From contig CM034392.1 of assembly GCA_019925095.2 (NCBI GenBank), positions 11,427,887 to 11,491,886 on the forward strand: a stretch of DNA of 64,000 nt. Reading direction: 5' to 3'. Positions 1-10,678 of this stretch are shown here, one piece after another; the stretch's first letter is position 1; the number at the start of each line of letters is the position of its first letter. The notes below the pieces were generated by a model. That model had not been told where the DNA came from. It did not search any database and worked only from the letters and a program-made list of their open reading frames with translations. This DNA comes from Dendrolimus kikuchii. Lineage: Eukaryota; Arthropoda; Insecta; Lepidoptera; Lasiocampidae. The translations under genes and the position numbers were made by a program.

Positions 1-2082
1 GGACACGTATTATTTATAACAAAACATTACTTTTTTATGATAAAGATGGTTCCTGTAAAAGAAATTTTGTTTTTATTTTATGTCTTAATATAGAAACAAA
101 ATCAAAAAATATTATATAATAATGATTATTACGAAGTATGACGTGGCTCTATGAAGCTATGAATGTAGCGCCCTGACCAACAGGGCTTGATTAGATCCAC
201 TCCAACTATTATAGATAACAGAGTCGTAACACCATTGTTTATGTACACAACTCACAATCGTGTCAATGGCGTATATTTATTAATAGCGAGATGTCAGTGT
301 CCGGCCGGATTCAGGGCTTTCGTACTGTACATAACGCGTAACATAAATCGCTAAAATAGTAATTGCCTGATTAACTCACTTTCAGTAACTATTATGCAAT
401 CTTGCTAGCAATGGTTGACGTTCTCATAGTTCTTTCAGGCTAGATCGACCCAGGCAATGAGAGTGGATAGTCTTCAAATGGAAGACATTGAGTAAAAAAC
501 ATTTTTTCCGTTAAATTAAAAATAAAATCGATTTATTATTGACACTATTTTATTTTTGAGTGTCATCAATGTCCTAGATTAATGAGGAGAGTGGTGTGAC
601 GACTGATACCTAGGAACCATCTAATTCTTTTTTAGCTGTTATGTTATACATAGACCTTTGCAGCTAAGCTAACACACACTAGTGTGTTATTCCAATGATA
701 TGGGATAAAATTTCGATTAGGCATTTTTGTAGCCTACTGGGTATTTTTTTACTACTACCACATACTGATAGTGCTAGTATCTGCACACCACGATAAATTA
801 TGTGTAAAACTAGCTTATCCGATTTAGACAAGGGCGACGAGTCGACTGTTGGCTCTTTAATGAGAATATTAATCATAGGTTGAAATTATGTTACGAACCC
901 TCGCAACTAAAATTTATACAAATAATAAATTAACGATGAATAGATACCACAATTATTATGGCGTCCATAAAGGTTATGTTCCTGTGGAAACATGCGGTGC
1001 TTTCCGTCGTAAATCGTGTATTCCCGAAATTAAAACTTCGCCAAATGCATGATTTCCCAATAATTTTAAATAAAGAATTGTAAGACGTATATGAAGATTT
1101 TATAAGAGTATTGTTTTTGTGAAAACCTTTACAGAACCCTAGAAAATGCTATGTCTTTTTAAGAATTTACGTGCCAGATTTTATTATGATCAATCCACAG
1201 ATTCATTTTTGAAACCATAAAAACCATAGTGATAATTATAAATAAGAAACTTACCGTAGTGCTAGCAGTAGTTTGATATCTAATAACTTAATAAATCAAT
1301 ACTCAATGTTGATAGTAGAATAGTCATTTAAATGTTGTTTTCAATTTAAAAGCAATATTCACAAATTGTTTACATACAATAAATAATTAGTTTACTTGTT
1401 AACGTTTCATTAACTAGACACATATCCCAACACAACATACTGCGTAAGTTGTATAATCAGTGTTTTTTACACGTGACTTGAATTTGATTAATTAAAACCA
1501 CACGGATGCTGGGAATAGGTAAATATTTATTTAATACCTATATGACAACGGAAGCGAATGTCATTTCATTTTGTTTGTAAGTTATAGCATACCCACTTAT
1601 AACAGTTTGTATATACAATGTATATCGCTATAAACAAAATTTAAAACTTACATTGTTTTGAAAGTACTTTAAAAAAAAGATTTTGTTTTTTTCTGAAACT
1701 AACTACAGTTTCTGCGTAACAAAAACAATATGTGTTTTTGTTACGTTGTTCAATTACAGTTACAGATTACAATTTGAAATTTACCTGAAAAATACCTACT
1801 ACTACTACTAAAAACCTTAACGGGATCATCCTTCATGATCTAAGAAGCCATATAATATAGCATTAATAAATGTTTTGTACAAATGCGAGTTGTTATTATT
1901 TAGTAAATATATTCACAATTGGGTAAGTGACATATTTTAAAATGAATTACAAAACAATTTTCATATACAACAGAGGACTTTAAAATACATGCAAACATAC
2001 TTTTACCGTTTATTCTTTAACGTGGTAAAGTCATCCTGGAATTATTATTCTAATTACACATACTACACTCTTAGAAAGGATC
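1..2082. other. AT-rich stretch with no gene seen
   Basis: Read on both strands. Only short frames with random-looking AT-rich composition occur. No splice-flanked open segment, RNA gene or recognised repeat was found. Confidence 0.5.
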
Positions 2083-2285
2083 CGCGTAAAACGGTTAGTC
2101 TTATCCCATTTTTCCTATCCCCTCCCATCCCTTCCATCTCATTCTTCTTGTCTTATTCCTCTTTCTCATCCCCTTATCTTATCCTAAAGACTAGCAACTC
2201 AGGTGTTGCTAACGTCTAAAGGCGACGGTAACTACTTTACGAGAGTTTAACCGTCTTCCTGTTTGCGAGATTCGCAGTAAAAAAA
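2083..2285 (+). repeat. SINE-like retroposon, family B
   Basis: It begins 'cgcgtaaaacggttag', has a C/T-rich middle with 'tatccc' and 'catccc' motifs, and ends 'cgagattcgcagtaaaaaaag'. The A-rich right end sets the orientation. A reverse copy lies at 28733-28973. The last ~80 bp ('ggcgacggtaaccactttac..accgtcttcctgtttgc') resembles the end of the commoner family A. This suggests that both families share a 3' tail recognised by one LINE machinery (inference). Confidence 0.55.
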
Positions 2286-2955
2286 GAATACCATGATATA
2301 AATAATTTTAAACACTTTAAACAATAACAGCGTCATTCATAAAATTTGCTAATTAACGTTCTAAACATTAGTTAAGTAAGCAACTGATTAAGCCTTAAAC
2401 ATTATTTAAAAATTTCTTATCCATAAACAAAATTTTTACGTTGCTTAACTAAATACTACTTAACTTTTTACTCTAGCAACTTTTTGGTAGAATATAGGCG
2501 GTACGAGCAATCTTTTTATAAAAATCAAAATTAAAAAAAGAATCTGTCTTTATCGGTTGACGCACTACGTACTCAGCACATAAAAGAATTTGTTATTTAT
2601 AATTCAAGCTAGGTTGACGATCATTGTGATTTCATTTTCATTTGTTGTAAATATTTCGTCATAGGGTCCAGCCTATATTTATAAACTTTAGTACTAGGGC
2701 GCGTATATATCTAATACATCTTGTTCAATAATGTGTAAATCGTCATCGAACACAAGATTGCATTTTTTGTCTCAATCTTCCCAAAATCAAACACCAGTTG
2801 TTAGAAGCAACAATAGTTTTGTCCGCCATTTTGTTATTTAAGAGAGTTAAACAATGGGTTGAAGTTGTTGAATCTGACAGCTAGTTTTAACAGGTTATTA
2901 AGTCTAAATAGTGTTTATGAATACAATATTCTTTAAAAAACTGTTTAAAGTATTA
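2286..2955. other. Unassigned AT-rich spacer
   Basis: No coding segment or repeat recognised. Confidence 0.4.
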
Positions 2956-2959
2956 CTTG

Positions 2960-3190
2960 CAAAAGTGGATGGATGCAGAAGTCGTGGAAGGCCACGACAC
3001 ACCTTCCATGATCAAATTGATCGTGTACTAGCAGAAGGTGATGTCAGGAGCCTTAAGAACAGACGAGCATGCATAACAAGAGTTATGAATGTCAAAGAAG
3101 CAAGTGAGGTGTGTAAGAATAAGCCTGAATGGCGCTCTGTTGTTCGTGCCTACCCTGCAAGGAAACTGGCGTGAAGTTATGTATGTATGT
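2960..3190 (+). pseudogene. LINE (RTE-like) ORF C-terminus, 5'-truncated
   Basis: An open frame ending in a stop at 3172-3174 encodes about 70 residues rich in Arg and Lys. It carries GRPRHTFHDQIDRVLAEGD, then RRACITRVMNVKEASEVC and PEWRSVVRAYPARK. I recognise this as the extreme C-terminus of reverse-transcriptase ORFs from lepidopteran non-LTR elements, which ends a few codons before a TATG-repeat tail. Here the tail is 'tatgtatgtatgt'. The open frame runs 17 codons upstream into unrelated AT-rich DNA, so its first Met (2911) is not meaningful. Two more copies of the same end occur: reverse at 34248-34434 and a very short one at 53474-53531. No RT catalytic domain is present, so this is a dead fragment. 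Confidence 0.65.
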
Positions 3191-3738
3191 AAAGTATTGC
3201 TTAAAATTAATCAAAAAATCGGTCATACAAAGTAGTTGTAAGCGGTTTTGACATTTTGTAAGATAAAAAGTTTTTCAGTTAATTTGTACGTCAACTACCC
3301 TATTCTGATACCAGTTCTTCAGAAAAATGTTTCGATGATGGTTACTATAAAACCATTCATACGCAGATCAATGAATGTGAATTTTTTGTTATGTTTTCAT
3401 AGTGTAATCCCTGTAGATATAATATTTTAAGCAAATTGTTCTGTTGCTCATTAAACCTCTAACCTTCCTGCGAGGTTAATGTTACCGATAGCATGGCCAT
3501 GCACGTGACACGTGGATGCCTTTGTTTATATGCCAGGTTGCAAAATACATTCTACAAGAACTGTCTTAAAAAACGCGTCAATGAAAATAATGCAGTATTA
3601 TTATATAACACATTTATTAAGAATTTACTAAGAAAATTTCCTTGATGTAAGCAATTATTGGAAAAATTATAACGTTTACCTTTACCCTTTTTTTATTTGA
3701 CGGAATCAAGAGTCGGGTTGCTCATGAGTATATTTGTA
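3191..3738. other. Unassigned spacer
   Basis: AT-rich. No gene or repeat recognised. Confidence 0.4.
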
Positions 3739-3922
3739 ACTAGCTGTGCCCGTGACTTCGCTCGCGTGGAATTTTTTTCGCGGAACCCTAAAAAATAGTA
3801 AAAAAAGTTGCCTGTGTCACTCCTTATAACGTAGGCTATCTGCCAGTGAATATCCCTTCAAAATCCGCCCAGCCGTTTCAGAGATTAGCCGGGACATCCA
3901 GACAGATAGAGAGATAAAAATT
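3739..3922 (+). repeat. RTE-like dispersed repeat, family C copy 1
   Basis: It starts 'agctgtgcccgtgacttcg', continues 'cgcggaaccctaaaa' and ends 'cagccgtttcagagattag..ggacatccagacag'. Related copies lie at 39037-39206 (reverse) and 63075-63235. The family is a very common 3'-end type in lepidopteran genomes. RTE affiliation is from recollection and was not aligned. Confidence 0.6.
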
Positions 3923-3966
3923 TAAAAATATATTTTTGGTATAAGTACCGTATGTATAGGTATATA

Positions 3967-4804
3967 TTAGGTCCTTACATACGAAGCTGGCGTTTTGTCG
4001 TACTGGCCATTTTGATCTCAAATATGTCCTCTTTATACAGCTATTTACTTATGCTTTTGTGTTTTGCAGACCGTAATTCATTTGTTTTTTCCTCTTTTGG
4101 TTTTTTCTTTGCATCACTCAGAATGGCAAACTTGAAATATCGCATTATTTATGAGTACGAGTTCCATCGTGGCACCAGTGCTGCCGAAACGGCTCGAAGG
4201 ATTAATGATGTGTATGGCGGCGATGTCGCAAATTAAAACATAGTGCGTTTTTGGTTCCAACGTTTTCGTTTTGGAAATTTCGACCTGCAGAACAAGCTCC
4301 GTGGACGACCGGAGACCAAAGTTGATAATGCAGAATTGAAAGCTATTGTGGAAGCGTATCCATCGCAAACCACCTCCGAGACAGCTGCAGGCTGCGGTGT
4401 TAGTGATAATACTGTTTTAATCCACTTGAAGCAAATTGGGAAGGTGAAAAAGCTTGAAAGGTGGGTACCTCATGAAATGAGTGCAGCAAACCGACAAACG
4501 CGCGTCGACTGCTGCGTTACATTACTCAACCGGCACAATAATGAAGGGATTTTAAATCGAATCATTACCTGTGATGAAAAGTGGATCTTGTAAGATAATC
4601 GGAAACGCTCATCGCAATAGCTGAACCCTGGTGAATCAGCCAAATCCTGCCCCAAGTGAAAATTGACTCAAAAAAAATTACTTGTGAGCGTTTGGTAGAC
4701 TAGTGCCGGTGTCGTTCACTACAGCTTTTTTAAATCTGGCCAGACGATTACGGCGGATGTCTATTGTCAGCAACTGCAAACCATGATGGAAAAGCTAGCT
4801 GCTA
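3967..4804 (+). mobile_element. mariner element (cecropia-like), left part only
   Basis: The left end 'TTAGGTCCTTACATACGAAG' lies directly after a TA dinucleotide (3965-3966), as expected for a mariner inverted-terminal-repeat end and TA target. The transposase frame opens 156 bp inside. The element stops at 4804, where the BEL/Pao LTR begins. The second and third catalytic positions and the right terminal repeat are absent. No continuation of the mariner could be found to the right of the BEL element (from 11428), so this is a deleted remnant and not just an interrupted copy. Confidence 0.75.
4123..4804 (+). pseudogene. mariner transposase, truncated, five in-frame stops
   Basis: The likely start is the ATG at 4123 (MANLKYRIIYEYEFHRG), where mariner-type N-terminal homology begins; the frame upstream runs into the terminal repeat. 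The frame shows the N-terminal helix-turn-helix (ETARRINDVYG), the second HTH with the KQIGKVKKLERWVPHE motif typical of cecropia/Hsmar1-type mariners, and the first catalytic Asp in TCDEKWIL (codon 4573-4575). Stops occur at 4234 (TAA), 4591 (TAA), 4618 (TAG), 4657 (TGA) and 4696 (TAG). All are in one continuous frame with no frameshift, so decay was by substitution. Homology continues through YSFFKSGQTITADVYCQQLQ to TMMEKLAA, where the BEL LTR cuts in. The later Asp residues are missing and it cannot be functional. Confidence 0.8.
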
Positions 4805-5042
4805 GTGGCAGTTGCACCTCGGGTTGTAAATGAAAATTCGACGTAATAATGGACTGTATGATTATTATTTATAAATGTACTATACATTTAAAGAGTATAA
4901 CAAAGAGAGTACAATATAGCTGAGTGGCTGAATTGATAATTTTTCTTGATGTAGGTAGTATCAGCAGTAGTCATTTTCAGTTTTTTCGGCCTCCTATACC
5001 CGCATTCCGTCCGACGCCTAGTTGCTAATCGCGCTAGCTATG
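4805..5042 (-). repeat. BEL/Pao 3' LTR
   Basis: Matches 11186-11427 nearly base for base. It starts (plus strand) 'gtggcagttgcacctcgggt' and ends 'cgcgctagctatg'. The gag-pol stop codon (5018-5020) lies inside it. Differences from the other LTR cluster at 'aatgtactat' and at 'gatgtaggtagtatcag'. Confidence 0.85.
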
Positions 5043-8000
5043 GGCGTCGGCGGTATGCGGGGCGCGGAGTGTAGATGTGCTCCGGCGGGCGGGTCAGGGG
5101 GGTGCTCTCTGTCCGCAACATCCTCCCCCCGGCGCAGATCCTCGAAGCCATCTCTTCTCGTCAGGACGATGAGCCTCCTTACTGGTCTCCTGAAGATGCC
5201 TCCCCGCGTTCGCACGTCCGCGCTCCGTATTATGTTGTCCGGTCCGCGATAAGTGCGCTCGATTTGACCCCGGGGCCATACGTTACGTGGCAACAGACCG
5301 TCCGCAATGATAACGACGTCTCCAACACGTATGCTTTCCTCACGTCGTCTTACGTCGTCCCTCGGTGCCAATGTAGGTAAGTACTCGCGTAGCCAACGAG
5401 TCCAGAACATGTCCGCTAAAGCTTGAGTGGCGATCCATGTCTTCCTGTCTGCTAACTCGTTCGTTCCCGTGATTGGCAAGCCCGTCGCCGACCCGATTAG
5501 AAAGTGGTTCGGGGTGAGCGCTTCGTCGTCTTCAGGGCTCACCGACACGTGAGTTAGCGGGCGCGAGTTTACGGTATGTTCTATTTCCGTGATGACAGTC
5601 GTAAGTGTTTCTTCTCTGGGAGCTTGTTCCGCCAATGTTGCGTGGAGTGCCGTCTTCACCGACCGAATTAACCGTTCCCAAGCTCCCCCCTGGTTCGGTG
5701 CGCCGGGATCGATGAAACGCCACGCTAAGTGTCTCCCTTTTACGTGATCTGGCATCTCTTCCTTCCATCTCGCGTACGCCGTTAGTAACTCTGTGTCCGC
5801 TCCATGGAAATTCGTTGCATTATCAGACCATATCACTTGAGGCCAGCCGCGTCGTGCTCCCATCCTTCTTAGGGCCATGATAGCAGAGTCTGTGCTAAGG
5901 CTTGCTATAAGTTCCATATGAATGGCACGAGTCACCATACATGTAAACAGCATTCCCCATCGTTTTTCTTTGCGACGTCCTATGGTCACCCATATGGGGC
6001 CAAAACAGTCAATTCCGCAATTGGTAAAAGGCCGTGCGTAGGCAGCTAGACGGTCCTTTGGCAGGTTTCCTTTCACCGGTACTGTCGGCGCAGTCTTCTT
6101 CAAACGACAGACCGTACATTGCCGCAGGATGTTTCGCACCGTAGGTCGCACTCGTAGCACCCAGTATTTTTGCCGGACGTTGTTTACGACATGTTCTCTC
6201 CCTATGTGATGATGCTGTTCATGTTCACCTCTTATAATCAGCCGAGTGAGGTGATGTGACCCGTCTAAGATCGGTGGGTTGCCGGTAAGCTCGCGCAGGG
6301 TGGCCGCATTGATCCTGCCGTTTAGCTTTATTACCCCGTCCCCCCCGTATTCGGGGTCGAGCTTATAAAGCCGGCTGTCACGTGACACGCGTTCTCCTTT
6401 CTTCAAACGCTCGTAATCCTTCGGGAAGCTTTCCTGTTGCGCTTGACGAATGAGTAAACGTTCAGCTCTCTCTATGTGTCGCGTTTCCATAGTGCGAGTC
6501 CTTCGTCTGCACTTGTCGATAAAGGCGAGCGCGTAGGCGGTCGCTCGTAGCAATTTTCCGTATGACGAAAATCTTGTGACGTCAACGAGTGGCTTTTCAT
6601 CGGTCGTGTAAGTTACCACGACCTCGTCATCTTCGGTTTCCGTCGGTTCTTCTTTCGGCCAATTCGTCGGGGGTCCATGGAGAAATTCCGGGCCTTTAAA
6701 CCAGCGGTCGTCCGTTTTCATACTCGAGACGTTAATCCTGGTTGCGTCGTCGGCGACGTTGTAACTTGTCGGCACCCATCGCCATTGCTCAGACTCGGTT
6801 ATTTCGCCGATTTCGCTCAGTCTGTGTGCAACGTATGGGGTATATCGTACCGAGTCGTTTCTTATCCAGTGAAGAACGGTCTTCGAGTCGCTCCAAAAGA
6901 TGACGTCATAACGCTTGAAACTATGTTCCTTTTTTATTTCCGCCGCTAACCTGGCTCCTATTAGCGCGGCTTGTAGCTCCATCCGCGGGATGCTTTGCGC
7001 CTTCATCGGGGCCACTTTCGCTTTTCCCGCGATTAAAGTGACGCCGACGTTCCCGTTGCGCTGCTCAAAGCGCCAGTAAGCCGCTGCTGCGTAGGCCTGT
7101 TCGCTGGCGTCCGTAAAGACGTGTAATTGCATGTTTACGACGTCTCTATCCCCTCCATAGCACCGCGGTAATCTTAACTCTTTTATAGAGTTTAAGTCAC
7201 GGATCCATTCTTCGAATTCACTTGCCTCTTCCGTTGGCAAGGGTTCATCCCAGCCTAGCTTAAGCCTCCAGAGTCTTTGTAGCACTATCTTCGCCCTTAT
7301 AGTGTACGGGCTGAGTAAGCCTAATGGGTCGAAAAGTGACATGACCATGCCCAGGGCCTCTCTCTTGGTGGGTGTTTGCGTGCCGCATTTTATGCTGTGT
7401 GGAACTCTTGGCATAGCGGTATTAAACGCGAGTTCATCCGTTTCCGGCATCCATAACACACCCAATGTCTTCCCGTAGGGATGCGCGCTAGCACCGAGCT
7501 CTTTGGGCTGTCTGGCTCTCTCTTCATCCGGGATATTTTCCATAAGGCGCTCGCGATTCGTATCCCATCCCGCGAGCTGAAAGCCGGCCTTCCTGTGCAC
7601 TTCTTGTACTTCCGCTATCGCCTTGGCCGCTTCCGTTTCCGTTTCGAAGCTTTGAACCCAGTCGTCCATGTAGTGGTTTTGCGTGATTGAGTGATACGCC
7701 CGTGGGTATGTTTCCTTATGATCACTCGCATTCCTATCTCTCACGCTATGTGCGAGGAATGGCGAGCTTCGTGCTCCGAATATCATAGACGTCATAACGT
7801 AGCGCCGAGGCGGGTTATGGCGGTCGTCACCGCGCCATAAGAAGTGCTGCGCCGCTCTGTCTTCTTTCCTTATCTTCACCTGAAGGAACATGTCACGTAT
7901 GTCAGCTGTTACGGCGATCTTCCCTTCCCGGAATCTGAACAGGATTCCGTATAAGGCACGTAGCAAGTCTGGCCCATCCAGTAACGCATCGTTCATGCAC

Positions 8001-10678
8001 ACCCCGTTTGAACGGGCGGCAGCGTCAAATACCAGTCTCACTTTGTCAGGCTTATTCGGGTTCGTAACGGCGAAGTGAGGCATGTACCACATGCGTTGGT
8101 TTCCTTCGTGGCTTCGTTCGCAAGGCTCGGCGTATCCTTTTGCTAGTAGCCTGTTGACCTGGGCCGTGTATGCTTGTTTAAACTGCGGCGACTTATCCAT
8201 TTTGCGCTCGATCCCGCGTAGACGACGCACTGCCATGTCGTAGCTCGGTGGCATGGTGACGTCATCGTTTCGCCAGGGCAGTCCGACTTCGAAGCGGCCG
8301 TTTTCTCTCTTCACGGTTTCTGAAAATATCTTCAGCGCCCGTTGTTCTTCCGCTACAGGTTTCACCTTGTTCGATATACCGAGTGCGTCGATATCGAAAT
8401 GAGACTTCACTATTTCGAATAATTCGTCCTTTTCCCGCGGCTCTTTATCTTGCCACGTTCGGACGTGTAATACGGTGTCGTTTCCCTGCGTCACCAGGCC
8501 TCTGGGTGCACTCCCGTGTATGGTCCACCCCAAGAGGGTCAGGGAAGCGGCTGGTTGGCTCTTCTTTCCTGCCAACAGTTTTCTAGTCACGATCAGATGC
8601 CAGTTGTCAGCTCCAATTAATACGCGCGGCTTGGCGTTCATAAAGCACACGTCGTCTATATGAAGCGTCTTCAAATGGTGTAACTGTCGTATGACTTCAG
8701 ACTTAACGGAGTGAGTTCCCAGTGCGAGTTTCTTCACGGTGCGCGCCTTGATAGGATGGTAGTGCGGTTGCGCTCTTCCGCGCACCGCGACGCTCACCAT
8801 CCTACTTTCCGCTTCCCGCTGGCTCGACGTGATGCCGTGAATGTTCAATGGCCTCCTCGGGCCATCTGCCCCTAGCATCCCGGCTATCTCCTCGTCGACG
8901 AGCGTGATCGTGGACCCTTCATCCAGCAGCGCGTACGTGCTCACTTCCTTTCCGTTAAGCCCCTTGACGGTAATCGGACACACCTTCAATAACACTCTTC
9001 TCTCGGTGTTAGAATTGTGTGCCGATGCCGTCATGACCGACTCCTCTCTGTCGGCCGGTTGACTGACCGACTCCGCTCGGTCGATCGGTCCACTGACGGC
9101 TCCAGTTTCCCTTCGTTGGTGTAGAAGTGCGTGATGCGGCTCGCGGCATTCATTAACACCGCACTTCCTCGCCTTACAACGGAACCGTCTGTGTTTACTT
9201 AGTAGGCACAAAAAACATATTCTCGTTTCCTTGGCCCACTCCCATCTGGCTGGCAACGACATCGAAGCCAGCTTGCCGCACTGCGTTGTCTGGTGCTCAG
9301 CTCCGCAACAGTAGCACACGATCTTGGCTTCCGTTGTAGCATACACACGGCGACGCTCGTTCATCCTCGGCGGCTTCACTTTATTTTCTTTAGTGACGTT
9401 TACACTCGTCGTAGGCAGTGATGACGTCATGAAAGAATACTTCATTGCTCTGTCTGCTTCGCCCGTTAGAAATTTCGATAGTGTCATAATCTCCGGCTCG
9501 TCTCGGCTCGAGAATTCATCTGCAAAGTCGCACCATTTCGTTCGTAGATGCGGGCTGAGCTTCTCGACGACTTGTCGTGTCAACATAGGGTTAAGTAAAT
9601 ATCCCTTGTTGTCGACACACGAGATGACCGTCACTATATTCTGCAGTTTGGTGGCTAGGCTGTTGAGTTCGCTGGCAGACGAACCCGATCGTGGCAACTT
9701 CTTGATGTCTTCCAATGCGCGACTGATTATGATCTCTGGACGTCCATAGCAGCGCTCCAGCGTCTTCATAATGATCGCAGGGTCCACGGCGGTATACAGC
9801 AGGGCTGTCACGCACTCCCTTGCTTCGCCTTTAAGGCAAGTGCGTAGACGGCCTAAGTTCTCCGCAGGTGAAAATCCGTGTAAGCTCGTCGACTCGCGCA
9901 TTGCAGCTTTAAACGGTAGCCACTCTCCCGGGGCCCCGCTAAAGGTAGGCAGCTCCTGGCACTGTCGCGGCGTCGGCCTGTTGCGTGTCATGCGCTCCAG
10001 TACGTCTGCTAGACGGTCGATTCCACGATCCCTGGATCTGGTCGGCGTCGGCGATCTTGCGTTGCGCGGCGTTCTGAACGTCACACGAGCGGTCTGGTCG
10101 TTCGTTTCTGCAGACCGGTCCCGCGCCATTGGATACTCTTCCCTTGCTCTTCCCGCAGCGTCTAACGGTGGTCGCGGTCCGGCTCCTCTCGTTCCGGGCT
10201 CGGTCCTGTCGCCTGCGCTCGGCGACTCCCCCCGTATGCGGGTATTCTTCAACCACTCTGTTATATTTCTCTCTGTTTCCACCCCATCGTCTTCACACAC
10301 GCTGTTCCCGTCTGTCTGCTCCTTGAGGGCGGCTATGTTCGCAGCGACCCTCTTCTTGATCAGCGACACTTGTAACCGGAGCTCCTCCCGACGGATTGCG
10401 GCGATTTGTTCTTCTGCTTCCAGTTCCACTTGCCTCACCAAAGTGGCGGCGCTGAGCTGCGAACGGTGTGATCGGACGGACGGTGATCGCGATTGGCGTT
10501 CAGTACGAATCGCGGTGTGTACTTGCGCGGTCGTCGTCTGTTGCATTCCGGGCGACGCGGGTCGCGATACGTTCGGCGCGGACGCGGACGCGGATATATG
10601 TACGGACGGCGACGCGGGGGGTTCTTGATACGCTCTCTGCACTCTGTCTTCGGCGGTCTTGCTCCTGGTGTTCGGCAT
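5018..10678 (-). CDS. BEL/Pao Gag-Pol polyprotein
   Basis: An uninterrupted 1886-residue frame starting at ATG 10676-10678 (MPNTRSKTAEDRVQ). Order by residue: basic, Ser/Pro-rich N-terminus; short coiled-coil-like Glu/Lys segment ~84-122; Gag core ~240-415 (DUF1759 type); two Cys/His clusters ~455-515 (CYCCGAEHQTTQC, CFLCLLSKH); aspartic protease with LLDEGS ~584; reverse transcriptase ~860-1060 with TADIRDMF and YMDDW ~1003; RNase H ~1188-1310 (FTDASE, ME, WSDSKT, ADDATR); integrase with HHCC zinc finger ~1490-1525 and catalytic D ~1557 (GIDCFGP), D ~1619 (WSDNATNF) and E ~1668 (GGAWERL); C-terminal DUF5641-type tail ~1755-1840. YMDDW and the GGAWERL block are typical of Pao/BEL. All catalytic motifs are present, so the copy may be competent. 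Gag and Pol share one frame, and the end runs into the 3' LTR. Confidence 0.93.
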   Translation of the reverse strand: MPNTRSKTAEDRVQRAYQEPPASPSVHISASASAPNVSRPASPGMQQTTTAQVHTAIRTERQSRSPSVRSHRSQLSAATLVRQVELEAEEQIAAIRREELRLQVSLIKKRVAANIAALKEQTDGNSVCEDDGVETERNITEWLKNTRIRGESPSAGDRTEPGTRGAGPRPPLDAAGRAREEYPMARDRSAETNDQTARVTFRTPRNARSPTPTRSRDRGIDRLADVLERMTRNRPTPRQCQELPTFSGAPGEWLPFKAAMRESTSLHGFSPAENLGRLRTCLKGEARECVTALLYTAVDPAIIMKTLERCYGRPEIIISRALEDIKKLPRSGSSASELNSLATKLQNIVTVISCVDNKGYLLNPMLTRQVVEKLSPHLRTKWCDFADEFSSRDEPEIMTLSKFLTGEADRAMKYSFMTSSLPTTSVNVTKENKVKPPRMNERRRVYATTEAKIVCYCCGAEHQTTQCGKLASMSLPARWEWAKETRICFLCLLSKHRRFRCKARKCGVNECREPHHALLHQRRETGAVSGPIDRAESVSQPADREESVMTASAHNSNTERRVLLKVCPITVKGLNGKEVSTYALLDEGSTITLVDEEIAGMLGADGPRRPLNIHGITSSQREAESRMVSVAVRGRAQPHYHPIKARTVKKLALGTHSVKSEVIRQLHHLKTLHIDDVCFMNAKPRVLIGADNWHLIVTRKLLAGKKSQPAASLTLLGWTIHGSAPRGLVTQGNDTVLHVRTWQDKEPREKDELFEIVKSHFDIDALGISNKVKPVAEEQRALKIFSETVKRENGRFEVGLPWRNDDVTMPPSYDMAVRRLRGIERKMDKSPQFKQAYTAQVNRLLAKGYAEPCERSHEGNQRMWYMPHFAVTNPNKPDKVRLVFDAAARSNGVCMNDALLDGPDLLRALYGILFRFREGKIAVTADIRDMFLQVKIRKEDRAAQHFLWRGDDRHNPPRRYVMTSMIFGARSSPFLAHSVRDRNASDHKETYPRAYHSITQNHYMDDWVQSFETETEAAKAIAEVQEVHRKAGFQLAGWDTNRERLMENIPDEERARQPKELGASAHPYGKTLGVLWMPETDELAFNTAMPRVPHSIKCGTQTPTKREALGMVMSLFDPLGLLSPYTIRAKIVLQRLWRLKLGWDEPLPTEEASEFEEWIRDLNSIKELRLPRCYGGDRDVVNMQLHVFTDASEQAYAAAAYWRFEQRNGNVGVTLIAGKAKVAPMKAQSIPRMELQAALIGARLAAEIKKEHSFKRYDVIFWSDSKTVLHWIRNDSVRYTPYVAHRLSEIGEITESEQWRWVPTSYNVADDATRINVSSMKTDDRWFKGPEFLHGPPTNWPKEEPTETEDDEVVVTYTTDEKPLVDVTRFSSYGKLLRATAYALAFIDKCRRRTRTMETRHIERAERLLIRQAQQESFPKDYERLKKGERVSRDSRLYKLDPEYGGDGVIKLNGRINAATLRELTGNPPILDGSHHLTRLIIRGEHEQHHHIGREHVVNNVRQKYWVLRVRPTVRNILRQCTVCRLKKTAPTVPVKGNLPKDRLAAYARPFTNCGIDCFGPIWVTIGRRKEKRWGMLFTCMVTRAIHMELIASLSTDSAIMALRRMGARRGWPQVIWSDNATNFHGADTELLTAYARWKEEMPDHVKGRHLAWRFIDPGAPNQGGAWERLIRSVKTALHATLAEQAPREETLTTVITEIEHTVNSRPLTHVSVSPEDDEALTPNHFLIGSATGLPITGTNELADRKTWIATQALADMFWTRWLREYLPTLAPRDDVRRREESIRVGDVVIIADGLLPRNVWPRGQIERTYRGPDNIIRSADVRTRGGIFRRPVRRLIVLTRRDGFEDLRRGEDVADREHPPDPPAGAHLHSAPRIPPTPIASAISN

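Noticed and set aside
9324..9749. 141-codon plus-strand frame
   Set aside because: Antisense shadow of BEL gag-pol.
9771..10628. 285-codon plus-strand frame
   Set aside because: Antisense shadow of the BEL gag region. It has no homology, and the minus-strand frame has clear domains.
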